In this document: positions 25,233 to 33,391 of the stretch, piece after piece | How positions within the stretch are numbered: the stretch's first letter is position 1 | Layout: each line of letters begins with the position of its first letter | Source: Candidatus Collinsella stercoripullorum | GTDB taxonomy: Bacteria > Actinomycetota > Coriobacteriia > Coriobacteriales > Coriobacteriaceae | Direction: 5' to 3' | NCBI GenBank assembly: GCA_019117005.1 | Contig: DXAO01000032.1 | Coordinates: forward strand, 1 to 62,049 | Length of the DNA stretch: 62,049 bases | Notes under the pieces: generated by a model | Told to the model about the DNA's origin: nothing | The model's input: the letters and a program-made list of their open reading frames with translations, nothing else | Databases searched by the model: none | Program-made: the position numbers and the translations under genes

Positions 25233-27113
25233 ATGAGACGCAGACCGATCCCCATCCTTCTCGCCCTGGCGCTCGCCGTGGGCCTCGCGCCCGCGGCGGC
25301 CCAGGCGCTGCCTGAGTCGGCCGTGGTGCACGAGGCCGCCACGGAAGACGAGCTCGTCGCCGCCACCGCGGCCGTGAACGCGGACGACACGGGCGCCCCG
25401 CAGGCCATCCGCCTCACCGGCGACATCGCCTTCGACGGCTCCTCGAACAATGAGCTCGTCTTCACGCGCGACGTCACCCTGCTGGGCGGCGGGCACAGCA
25501 TCGACCTCGGGTCGTGGGGCCTGGTCGCCCAGGACGGCGCGGCGCTCGCCTTGGGCGAATCGGACGGCTCCGACGCGCTCGTCATCAAGCGCACGGGCTC
25601 CGAGCCGCGCATCCGCCCCCTGATCCGCCTCGGCTCGTGGTCGGGTGCCGGCACGCTCGACATGTACGACGGCGTGGAGCTCACCGGCTCCATCGTGAAC
25701 GGCGCGCAGATGGGCGCCGCGGTGGGCATCGACCACGGCACGTTCAACATGCACGGCGGCAGCATCCACGGGAACGAGAACCGCTCCAGCGCCGGCATGG
25801 GCGGAGCCGTCGCCGGCCGCTCCGACGGCGCCACACCGGTCGTCGTGAACATCTCCGGCGGCTCGATCACCGAGAACGTCTCGAGCAACAGCGGCTACTC
25901 GTACAACTCCCCCGCCGTCCTCGTCATCGGCGGGACCTTCACCATGTCGGGCGGCGAGATCGCGCGCAACAGCGCCGTGCACGGGGAGACGACGGCCGAC
26001 GGCAAGTCGCTCGTGGCCTACGGCGGCGGCGTGGGGCTCCTGCGGTCGACCGGGACCATCACCGGCGGCAGCATCGAGGGCAACACCGGCAGCTCGCAGG
26101 GCGGCGGCATCTACGCCCAGAACTCGACCCTCCGGATCTCGGGCTGCACGATCGACGGCAACGCCGCCTCGGGCTTCGGCGGCGGGATCTTCCTCAGCAG
26201 CACCCCGCTCACCGTGCGGGACACCGATATCACCGGCAACCGGACCGACAGGTACGGCGGAGCCCTCTACGCCTACGGCGCGTCCGAGGTCTCCCTCGGC
26301 TCCGGCACCCGGATCGAGGGCAACTCCGCCGGATACGGCGGGGGCCTGGCCAACTCCAGCACCGGCACCGTGACCGTGGATGCGGACGCCCTGCTCGCGG
26401 GCAACCTGGCGACCGAGGGCGCGGGCAACGACATCGCCCACTACGGCAAGGGGACGCTCGCCCTGCCGGCGCACCCCGTGCCCGAGGCCCGGCGGCCCTA
26501 TTCCGTGACCGGCCTCGACCCCGTGCGCTCGCTGCGCGAGGTGGACGGCTGGTACGTCGACGAGCCCGACAACGGCTGGACCCCGCTCGGCGCGACGATG
26601 CTCGACGCCGCGCAGCCCATCACCGGGCGCACCTTCATCATCGCCGCCTTCCACGCCTATCAGGCGAGCTACCGCTTCGAGAGCGCCACCGAGGGCAGGC
26701 AGCTCCCGGACGAGGTCGCGGCCCTGCTGCCGACCGACGACGCGGTCTACGGCGCGGGGGACACCGTGGACGCCGTGGCCCCGGAGCGCGACCGCGTGGA
26801 GGCGGACGGCGGCGTGTGGACCTTCGACGGCTACGACGCCGCCTCGGTGAGGGTGGACGGCGCCGCCCCCGCGTTCGTCGGGCGCTGGAGCTGGCACGCC
26901 TCCACCCCTTGGACCCCGCTCACGCCCGCGACGCCGACGGACGCCTCCGGAGACGGCGGGACGAAGGGGCAGGGCGGAAAGAAGACCGCATCGAAGGGGC
27001 TTCCGAAGACCGGCGATACAGCCTGGATCGGGGCCGCGGTGGCCGGCGTCGGCGCGATGACCGTCCTGGCCGGCGTCTCCGTCCTGCGCCCGAAGCGCTC
27101 CCGGCAGCGCTAG
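25233..27113 (+). CDS. Cell-wall-anchored surface protein with beta-helix repeats, a SHIRT-like domain and an LPKTG motif
   Basis: A 626-aa exported protein. Residues 1-25 form a signal peptide (RRRPIPILLALALAVGLAP, cut near AQA). Residues 60-400 carry many Gly-rich turns such as GGSIEGN, GGGIYAQNSTLRISGC and GGGIFLSS, typical of Pmp-like right-handed beta-helix repeats in adhesins. A SHIRT-like domain follows near 465-550 (YQASYRFESATEGRQLPDEV, LLPTDDAVYGAGDTV, WTFDGYDA). A Thr/Pro/Gly linker leads to LPKTG near 590, a hydrophobic helix and KRSRQR, the class A sortase signal. ATG at 25233 has GGGG close by. No sortase gene is in the window. Ligand unknown; a role in host or partner adhesion is inferred. 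Confidence 0.88.
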   Translation: MRRRPIPILLALALAVGLAPAAAQALPESAVVHEAATEDELVAATAAVNADDTGAPQAIRLTGDIAFDGSSNNELVFTRDVTLLGGGHSIDLGSWGLVAQDGAALALGESDGSDALVIKRTGSEPRIRPLIRLGSWSGAGTLDMYDGVELTGSIVNGAQMGAAVGIDHGTFNMHGGSIHGNENRSSAGMGGAVAGRSDGATPVVVNISGGSITENVSSNSGYSYNSPAVLVIGGTFTMSGGEIARNSAVHGETTADGKSLVAYGGGVGLLRSTGTITGGSIEGNTGSSQGGGIYAQNSTLRISGCTIDGNAASGFGGGIFLSSTPLTVRDTDITGNRTDRYGGALYAYGASEVSLGSGTRIEGNSAGYGGGLANSSTGTVTVDADALLAGNLATEGAGNDIAHYGKGTLALPAHPVPEARRPYSVTGLDPVRSLREVDGWYVDEPDNGWTPLGATMLDAAQPITGRTFIIAAFHAYQASYRFESATEGRQLPDEVAALLPTDDAVYGAGDTVDAVAPERDRVEADGGVWTFDGYDAASVRVDGAAPAFVGRWSWHASTPWTPLTPATPTDASGDGGTKGQGGKKTASKGLPKTGDTAWIGAAVAGVGAMTVLAGVSVLRPKRSRQR

Positions 27114-27182
27114 CCGCCGCGTCCTCCCCGGCCGGGGAGGACGGCGCGCAGTGCCCGGGCCGCGCGCGAAGACGACGTACAA

Positions 27183-27224
27183 GGGGGAGGCCCGCACGGC
27201 ATCCGAGCCGTGCGGGCCTCCCCC
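27183..27224. terminator. Bidirectional terminator hairpin
   Basis: A perfect 18-bp stem: GGGGGAGGCCCGCACGGC (27183-27200) and its inverse (27207-27224) around ATCCGA. It sits between the ends of two convergent genes and should serve both. Confidence 0.85.
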
Positions 27225-27259
27225 GTCCATGCCGGCGGCGTATATCGGTCGGTGTCTCC

Positions 27260-28768
27260 CTAGAGCACCAGCAGTGCGCCGGTGGTGATGACCACGCTCG
27301 CCACCGCGATCACGAGGATCGGCACGAGCGCCCACTTGAGCCACGTGGGGTACTGCACGCGGGCCAGCAGCAGGCCCGGGAGGAAGACCGCCGTGGGGCT
27401 GAAGAGGTTGGCCAGGCCGTTGGCGGCGCAGAAGATCGCGATGATGACCTCGGGCGGGAAGCCCAGGTTCGCGGCCAGCGGCCCGAGGATGGGCATGGAG
27501 ATGGTCGCGAGCGCCGAGGTGGACGTGATGACGACCGAGAGGCCCAGGTACACGAGGTAGCACAGCGGACCGAAGACGAGCGCGCTCGTGCCGGCGAGGG
27601 CGGCCGAGGCGCTGTCGAGGATCACCACGTCCAGGCCGGTCTCGCCCATGAGGATCGAGATGGCGCGCGACAGGCCGACCATGAGCGCGACGCCGATCAT
27701 GTCGCCGGCGCCGTCGAGGAAGCCGTCGACGATCTCGTTCTCGCGCAGGCCGCCCAGGACGCCGATCACGATCGCCATGATGAAGAACCACACCGAGGCG
27801 TCGTTGAAGTACCACTCGCCGATGGGGTTGCCGGTGAGCAGGCCACTCCAGGGCAGGGTCGTCCAGGTCTCGCTGGCCGCGTCGTACACGCCGCCGACGG
27901 TGAAGACGCCCACGCCGAAGTCCTCCCAGGGGATGAACCCGCAGATCATGACCACGAACGAGAGGCCGAACAGCGCCAGCGCCACCTTGCGCTTGGGCGT
28001 GAACTCGAGGGTCTCGACCGTCTGGCCGCCGCCCGTGCCGTAGGCCTCCTCGGCCGCGGCCTGCTCCTGCAGCGACAGGATCGTCGAGCCCTTGTCGCGG
28101 CGCACGCGGTTGGCGTAGCGCAGGATGAAGAAGAGCGCGATGAGGTAGCTCACCACGGTGAGGATGAGGCCCAGGCCGATCACGATGCCCTGGTTGGCCT
28201 CGATGCCGATGCTCGACAGCGAGTCGATGGCCACGCCGACCGCGAAGGGGTTCACCGTGGAGCCCAGGCAGCCGACGCCGGCGCCGAGCAGCACCGTCGC
28301 GGAGGCGACCATGGTGTCGAAGCCCGCGGCGAACAGGGTGGCGGACAGCAGGGCGTAGAACGGGATCGTCTCCTCGCAGAAGCCGTAGGTGGAGCCCATG
28401 ACGGCGAACACCGCCATGATGGCGGCGATGAGCACCGTCTCGTGCCCGTGCAGCGCGCGGACGAGCGCGGCGATGCCCGCGTCGAGGGCGCCCAGGCGGT
28501 TCACGATGCCCAGGCAGCCGCCGAGCAGCAGCAGGAACAGGGACACCTCGATGCCGTCGAGGAAGCCCGAGATGGGCGAGGTGAGGATGTCGGACAGCGA
28601 CGCGGCCGTGACACCGGGCAGCACCTGCGCCAGCGCGATCGTCGCCACGCCCACGAGCAGCGTGATGACGATCAGGATGGTGTACGAGGAGATCATGACC
28701 TTCTGCTCGGCCTGCTTCCCCTCGCTCGGCACGGGCGATGTGCCCGCGTCGGGGTTGTTGGATGACAT
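27260..28768 (-). CDS. YfcC/DcuC-type membrane transporter
   Basis: A 502-aa polytopic membrane protein of the YfcC family (DcuC superfamily). About twelve hydrophobic segments are seen, with the family patterns GSTYGFCEETIPFYALL and LLGAGVGCLGSTVNPFAVG in the first half and a matching FCAANGLANLFSPTAVFLPG in the second, as expected for two inverted halves. Relatives are thought to move C4-dicarboxylates or basic amino acids; the substrate here is open. ATG at 28768 lies after GGAGGTTTCC; the in-frame codons upstream are in the AT-rich promoter region. Single gene, convergent with the surface-protein gene. Confidence 0.85.
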   Translation of the reverse strand: MSSNNPDAGTSPVPSEGKQAEQKVMISSYTILIVITLLVGVATIALAQVLPGVTAASLSDILTSPISGFLDGIEVSLFLLLLGGCLGIVNRLGALDAGIAALVRALHGHETVLIAAIMAVFAVMGSTYGFCEETIPFYALLSATLFAAGFDTMVASATVLLGAGVGCLGSTVNPFAVGVAIDSLSSIGIEANQGIVIGLGLILTVVSYLIALFFILRYANRVRRDKGSTILSLQEQAAAEEAYGTGGGQTVETLEFTPKRKVALALFGLSFVVMICGFIPWEDFGVGVFTVGGVYDAASETWTTLPWSGLLTGNPIGEWYFNDASVWFFIMAIVIGVLGGLRENEIVDGFLDGAGDMIGVALMVGLSRAISILMGETGLDVVILDSASAALAGTSALVFGPLCYLVYLGLSVVITSTSALATISMPILGPLAANLGFPPEVIIAIFCAANGLANLFSPTAVFLPGLLLARVQYPTWLKWALVPILVIAVASVVITTGALLVL

Positions 28769-28822
28769 GGAAACCTCCATCCGTAGCTTGTACAGCACGC
28801 ATAATGGTAGCGCTTATATGCA

Positions 28823-28842
28823 CGGGACGGGGTCTGTTTATA
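28823..28842. repeat. Partial copy of repeat family C
   Basis: GGGACGGGGTCTGTTTATAC matches the start of the family C unit (GGGACGGGGTCATTTTTAGT) with four differences. It lies in the AT-rich gap upstream of the YfcC gene, which should also hold that gene's promoter. Confidence 0.35.
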
Positions 28843-28966
28843 CGGTTTTTTCCGACCCGGATGCCGCTACTCTGCTCTTTTCATCGCGCATGATGCATAA
28901 GATGCTTTTCTTTACTAAAGCGCGACGTCGCGGTATGCACGGACGGCCAGGCAGGGTGCGGCGCGG

Positions 28967-29635
28967 TCAGTCGTCCGAGACGCGCACGCCGAGCAGGCCG
29001 GCGAGCGCGAGCGCCTGCTCGACGCTGACCGTGGCGCCCCGGAGCTCGTGGAAGTCGGAGGACAGGACGGGCGCCTCGAAGGTGCATCCCGACAGGTCGA
29101 TGCCGGACAGGGACGTGCGGAAGACGTCGATGCGCGTGAGGTCGCAGGCGTCGAGCACCGTGCGCTTCAGGCGCACGCGCTGCCAGGCCGACTCGCCCAG
29201 GCGCGTGCGGCGCGCCTCGAGCCGGTCGATGCTCGAATCGGACAGGTTCGCGTAGCTCAGGTCGCACTCCGTGAAGGAGGCGCCCGCGATGCGCGCCTCC
29301 ACGAGGCTCAGGCCCGGCGCCGAGCAGCCGACGAGGTCGCAGCGGTTGAGCCACGCGCGGTCCATGGTGCAGCGGATGAAGCGGCACCCCTCGAAGCGGA
29401 CGTCGCGGAAGGTGCAGCCGCCGAAGTCGACGTACTCGAACAGGCACCCGCAAAACGAGACGCCGTCGAACGTCGCCTCGCCCGCGTCGGCGCCGGACAG
29501 CTCGACCCCGCGGACCGAGGCCCCCTCGAGCAGCCCGTCGCCCTCGGCGAACAGGTCGAGCAGGGCGTCCGCGTCGACCCGCTCGCCCGCCGCGTGCGGG
29601 AGGCGGGCGAAACCCGTGCGCCCGCGCCCCGTCAC
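28967..29635 (-). CDS. Pentapeptide-repeat protein
   Basis: A 222-aa protein built largely of pentapeptide repeats, with pattern A(D/N)LXX-like units such as LSGADAGEATFDGVSFCGC, CLFEYVDFGGCTFRDVRFEG, CDLSYANLSDSSIDR and CDLTRIDVFRTSLSGIDLSG. These fold into a right-handed quadrilateral helix; some relatives mimic DNA and protect gyrase (Qnr, MfpA), most have unknown roles. Start is GTG at 29635, which overlaps the TGA of the upstream gene (GTGA), with GGAAG ahead, so the two are translationally coupled. No membrane segment. Whether it binds gyrase cannot be told from sequence. Confidence 0.85.
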   Translation of the reverse strand: MTGRGRTGFARLPHAAGERVDADALLDLFAEGDGLLEGASVRGVELSGADAGEATFDGVSFCGCLFEYVDFGGCTFRDVRFEGCRFIRCTMDRAWLNRCDLVGCSAPGLSLVEARIAGASFTECDLSYANLSDSSIDRLEARRTRLGESAWQRVRLKRTVLDACDLTRIDVFRTSLSGIDLSGCTFEAPVLSSDFHELRGATVSVEQALALAGLLGVRVSDD

Positions 29636-30537
29636 AGGTACTTCCGCCAGTCGTCCTCCTCCTCTTCCCGCTGCGCCTCGGCGGCGGCGCGCTCGGCCTC
29701 CGCGCGGGCGGCGCGGGCAGCCTCGAAGGACTCGCCGTTGGGCTCGGGGAAGGTCGCGAAGGCATGCTCGAAGCGCGCGAAGTGGTCGTCGTAGCGGGTC
29801 TCGGGCACCGCGAAGACGACCTCCTCGAGCCCGTGCCCCCCGGAGGCGAGCTCGGCGCGGAACATCTCGGCGACCTCGCTGGCGTCCCAGCCGAAGGCCC
29901 CGCAGCCGAAGGCGCCGAGCACGGCCTTCCGGATCCCGCGCTCGTCGATGAGCGACAGGGCGAAGCGGATGCGGTCGCGCATCGCCTCGGCGAGCAGGTC
30001 GTCGGCGACGCGGTACTCGGAGCGCGCGCGGCGGGCGTTGGGCGCGGCGACGACGAGCACGTCGGCGTACGCGTGCACCTTGCCGCGGCCGAAGCGCACG
30101 GCGGGCACGACGAGGGCGCGGTTGCGGTAGAGCTCGCAGTTGAGGTTGCGCCGGCGGTTCTCGGCGTACCAGTCCCCGAACCCCTCGAGCACGTTGGCGA
30201 GGAAGGACTCGCGGCACAGGGACTGCTCCTGGCCGGCGGTCCCGCGCGTGAAGCCGCCCGCCGGGTTCACGAAGGAGGCGAAGTCGAGCACCGCGAGGTC
30301 GCAGAAGGCCGCGCGGCCGCGGCCGCGCTCGAGGATGACCGAGACGGCGTCGCGCGCCTCCACGGAGACGGCGGGGACGCGGCCCTCGACCTCGACCGCG
30401 GGCGAGCCCTCGACCCGGACCGTCGCGGCCGCGGCCTGCTCGATCTCGCGCCCGTAGCGCGCGGCCATCTGCTCGGTGTGGCGCCGCGCCGCGTCGGCGC
30501 GGGCGGTCTTGCGGGGGTTGGTGCTGCGCTCAGCCAT
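29632..30537 (-). CDS. Microbial PARG-like protein (TIGR02452 family) with altered active-site motif
   Basis: A 301-aa protein of the TIGR02452/DUF2263 family, whose characterised relatives are poly(ADP-ribose) glycohydrolases with a macrodomain fold. Family features are VLDFASFVNPAGGFTRGTAG, SLCRESFL, the later VVAAPNAR and LGAFGCGAFGWDASEVAEMF. The expected catalytic signature GGG-X(6-8)-QEE reads AGGFTRGTAGQEQ: the catalytic second glutamate is glutamine (codons CAG GAG CAG, 30223-30231) and the first glycine is alanine. It may bind ADP-ribose without cutting it, or act on another nucleotide. ATG at 30537 has AAGGAG ahead. Overlaps the pentapeptide gene by four bases. The C-terminal 45 residues are a charged coil. 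Confidence 0.8.
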   Translation of the reverse strand: MAERSTNPRKTARADAARRHTEQMAARYGREIEQAAAATVRVEGSPAVEVEGRVPAVSVEARDAVSVILERGRGRAAFCDLAVLDFASFVNPAGGFTRGTAGQEQSLCRESFLANVLEGFGDWYAENRRRNLNCELYRNRALVVPAVRFGRGKVHAYADVLVVAAPNARRARSEYRVADDLLAEAMRDRIRFALSLIDERGIRKAVLGAFGCGAFGWDASEVAEMFRAELASGGHGLEEVVFAVPETRYDDHFARFEHAFATFPEPNGESFEAARAARAEAERAAAEAQREEEEDDWRKYL

Positions 30538-30681
30538 AGGTGCTCCTTCTTCCGCCTGCGGCGCGCCGGGTGCGCCCGGCCGCCCTCTCGCGATTCTGCG
30601 CACCATGATAGGCCATCGGGCGCGGCGCGCGCCCGACGGCGCGGCAAGCGGCGCTCGCGCGGGGCGCCCGGGGGCGCAGGT

Positions 30682-30745
30682 GGGAAAAAAGCGCCTGTCA
30701 CTATTTTCCCCAGGCGGGAAAAAAGTGCCTGTCCCTATTTTCCCG
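30682..30745. repeat. Paired dispersed repeat, family A
   Basis: Two head-to-tail units: GGGAAAAAAGCGCCTGTCAC followed by TATTTTCCC (30682-30710) and GGGAAAAAAGTGCCTGTCCC followed by TATTTTCCC (30716-30744). A third unit is at 49717-49745. Each begins GGGAAAA and ends TTTTCCC, so a stem is possible. It lies in the 30538-30864 gap, which holds no other supported gene. Confidence 0.65.
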
Positions 30746-30864
30746 GGGGCGGGGCCCCTATCGTGGTGTCGAGGTGGTGGATGGCGCGGCCCCGGTGCGC
30801 TCAAAGCAAAGTTATGTATCATGGGTTGGATTCCGAACACTTACGGCCAGAAGCGGTGGAGCGC

Positions 30865-32130
30865 GTGAACACGGATCTCATCATCCCATACGTCTGCGTA
30901 GCCGCAGCCGCCTTCATCACCACCTTCGCGTGCGTGCCCCTCGCCAAGCGCGTCGCCGTGCGCCTGGACGCCGTCGACTACCCCTCCAAGCGCCGCATCA
31001 ACAAGACGCCCATCCCGCGCATGGGGGGCCTCGCGGTCTTCGCCGGGATCGTCGTGGCCTTCGCGGTCCAGCTGCTCGGCACCTGGTACCTGGGCTGGCC
31101 GCCGGTGCTCGTACCGCATCCGAGCCTCGCCGTCGACTACCCGCTCGTCGGCCTGTCCTTCGTGCTCATCTTCCTCACCGGCGCGGTCGACGACGTCATC
31201 CAGCTCTCGCCCCGCGCCAAGCTCGCCGGCCAGCTCGCCGCCGCCGTGTGCGCCGTGGCGGGCGGCGTCGCCATCCGCGCGATCGCGGACCCCTTCGACT
31301 CGGGCGGCTACATCCAGCTCGGGTGGGCGGCCTACCCCATCACCGTGGTCTACCTCGTCGCCTACACCAACATCATCAACCTCATCGACGGCCTGGACGG
31401 CCTGGCGTCGGGCATCTCGGCCATCGCCGCCGTCTCCATGTTCTCCTTCGCCGTGCTCGCCGGGCGCGTCGACGCCGCGGCCCTGTCCATCGCGCTCGCC
31501 GGGTCGTGCCTCGCGTTCCTGCGCTACAACTTCCACCCCGCGAGCATCTTCCTGGGGGATTCGGGCGCCCTGCTTTTGGGGTTCGCCCTCGGCGTCATCT
31601 CGCTGCTGAACGTGTCGCGCACCGCCGCGCTCACCTCGCTCATCATCCCGCTGATCGTGGCGGGCGTGCCCATCCTCGACACCTTCTCCGCCATCATCCG
31701 GCGGCTGCGCGGCCACACCGGCATCGGCCAGGCCGACAAGGGCCACATCCACCACCGCCTCATCGAGGAGGGCTACGACCAGCGCCAGGCCGTGCTGCTG
31801 ATCTACGCGTGGTGCGTGCTGCTGGCGGTCGGCGCCGCCCTCATCAACCAGGTCCAGGTCGAGCTGCGCATCGTCATCTTCCTCGCGCTGCTCGCCTGCT
31901 CCATCGCCTTCGCCATGCGCCTGCACCTGTTCGAGCCGGTGCTGCGTCACCACTACAACCCCAAGACGCACCGCGACGAGCTCGTCACCCCCGACGACCC
32001 CTCCTTCGCCGAGGAGCAGGCCGCCCAGGACCGGCGCCGGCGCGAGGCGCGCGAGCAGCGCCGTGAGGAGCTGGGGCGCGTCCTGCACCGCGACCGCCCC
32101 GGCGGGCGCCGCGGGCGCCGGCACGGCTGA
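30865..32130 (+). CDS. Undecaprenyl-phosphate sugar-1-phosphate transferase (WecA/TagO/MraY superfamily)
   Basis: A 421-aa membrane enzyme that transfers GlcNAc-1-phosphate or a similar sugar phosphate from a UDP-sugar to undecaprenyl phosphate, the first step of cell-wall polymer synthesis. About ten membrane helices are seen, with the conserved cytoplasmic loops RINKTPIPRMGGLAVF, the Asp pair in FLTGAVDD, NIINLIDGLDGLASG, FLGDSGALLLGF and ADKGHIHHRLIEEGYDQRQA. The KGHIHHRL motif points to the WecA/TagO branch, not MraY. A charged tail follows after residue 370. Start: GTG at 30865 with GGTGGAG ahead; an ATG at 30815 lacks a ribosome site. Sugar unknown. Confidence 0.9.
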   Translation: MNTDLIIPYVCVAAAAFITTFACVPLAKRVAVRLDAVDYPSKRRINKTPIPRMGGLAVFAGIVVAFAVQLLGTWYLGWPPVLVPHPSLAVDYPLVGLSFVLIFLTGAVDDVIQLSPRAKLAGQLAAAVCAVAGGVAIRAIADPFDSGGYIQLGWAAYPITVVYLVAYTNIINLIDGLDGLASGISAIAAVSMFSFAVLAGRVDAAALSIALAGSCLAFLRYNFHPASIFLGDSGALLLGFALGVISLLNVSRTAALTSLIIPLIVAGVPILDTFSAIIRRLRGHTGIGQADKGHIHHRLIEEGYDQRQAVLLIYAWCVLLAVGAALINQVQVELRIVIFLALLACSIAFAMRLHLFEPVLRHHYNPKTHRDELVTPDDPSFAEEQAAQDRRRREAREQRREELGRVLHRDRPGGRRGRRHG

Positions 32131-32229
32131 GCCGTCCGGACCCGGGCCCCCGAGGCCCCGCACCCCTTCGCCGGCGCGCGTCCGAGCGCGCCGCGACCCC
32201 ATCCGACCACGGACCACTGAGGAGACACC

Positions 32230-33279
32230 ATGCCCAACGAACGCAGCTACGAGACCGCACTGGAGCGCAGCGACGCCATCCGCGCCGACCTCGCCGAGCA
32301 TCCCGGCGCCTACACCATGCTCACCGGCGACCGCCCCACCGGACGGCTGCACCTCGGCCACTACTTCGGCACCCTGAAGGGCCGCGTGGAACTCCAGGAC
32401 ATGGGCGTCAGGACGAACGTGCTCATCGCCGACTACCAGGTCATCACCGACCGCGACACCACCGAGCACATCCAGGACAACGTCTACAACATGGTCATGG
32501 ACTACCTCGCCTGCGGCATCGACCCGGACAAGACGATGATCTACGCGCACTCCGCGGTGCCGGCGGCCAACCAGCTCATGCTGCCCTTCCTCTCCCTCGT
32601 CTCCGAGGCCGAGCTGCAGCGCAACCCCACGGTGAAGGCCGAGATGGAGGCCTCCGGCCACGAGCTCACCGGCCTTTTGCTCACCTACCCGGTCCACCAG
32701 GCCTGCGACATCCTGTTCTGCAAGGGCAACGTGGTGCCCGTCGGCCGCGACCAGCTGCCGCACATCGAGCTCACCCGCCTCATCGCGCGCCGCTTCAACA
32801 ACCGCTTCGGGCGCGTCTTCCCCGAGGTCGACGCCCTGCTGTCCGACACGCCGCTGCTGCCGGGCCTCGACGGGCGCAAGATGAGCAAGTCCTACGGCAA
32901 CGCCATCTCCATCTCCATGACCCCCGAGGAGACGGCCAAGCGCATCAAGAAGAGCCAGACCGACTCCGAGCGCATGATCACCTTCGACCCGGAGGGGCGC
33001 CCCGGCGTGTCCGGGCTGCTGTCCACCGCCGCCATCTGCACGGGGCGCAGCGAGACCGAGATCGCCGCCGAGATCGGCATGGGCGGCTCCGGTCAGCTCA
33101 AGAAGTACGTCACGGAGGCCGTGAACGGGTACTTCGAGCCCATCCGCGAGCGCCGGCACCGCTTCGAGAACGACCTCGACTACGTGAAGGACGTGCTCCA
33201 CGAGGGCAACCGCCGCGCCAACGAGATCGCCGAGGCGACGCTCGCCGAGGTGCGCGAGGCCATGGGGATGGTCTACTAG
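32230..33279 (+). CDS. trpS: Tryptophanyl-tRNA synthetase
   Basis: TrpRS charges tRNA-Trp. The 349-aa class I enzyme shows the HIGH-type motif as HLGH at residues 41-44 within TGDRPTGRLHLGHYFGTL, where most bacterial TrpRS have a longer spacing and HLGNY. KMSKS is perfect at 217-221 (GRKMSKSYGN). ATG at 32230 follows GAGGAGACACC. The upstream gap of about 100 bases shows no T-box. A very strong hairpin ends the gene. Confidence 0.95.
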   Translation: MPNERSYETALERSDAIRADLAEHPGAYTMLTGDRPTGRLHLGHYFGTLKGRVELQDMGVRTNVLIADYQVITDRDTTEHIQDNVYNMVMDYLACGIDPDKTMIYAHSAVPAANQLMLPFLSLVSEAELQRNPTVKAEMEASGHELTGLLLTYPVHQACDILFCKGNVVPVGRDQLPHIELTRLIARRFNNRFGRVFPEVDALLSDTPLLPGLDGRKMSKSYGNAISISMTPEETAKRIKKSQTDSERMITFDPEGRPGVSGLLSTAAICTGRSETEIAAEIGMGGSGQLKKYVTEAVNGYFEPIRERRHRFENDLDYVKDVLHEGNRRANEIAEATLAEVREAMGMVY

Positions 33280-33303
33280 CGGCACGCCCTCGAGGCGCCT
33301 CTC

Positions 33304-33355
33304 CCGGCGCCCTGCCGTCGGGAGAGGATGACCGGCCCCGACGGCAGGGCGCCGG
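33304..33355 (+). terminator. Strong hairpin after trpS
   Basis: A perfect 19-bp stem: CCGGCGCCCTGCCGTCGGG (33304-33322) and its inverse (33337-33355) around a 14-base loop, 24 bases past the trpS stop. No U-run follows. Confidence 0.7.
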
Positions 33356-33391
33356 CGGCAGACCAGCGACGACGAGGTGAGGGAGCGGCCG

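Noticed and set aside
24015..28823. 1602-codon open frame on the minus strand
   Set aside because: It lies opposite lysR, the surface protein and partly in another frame of the YfcC gene; it arises because GC-rich codons leave few stops in the opposite frames.
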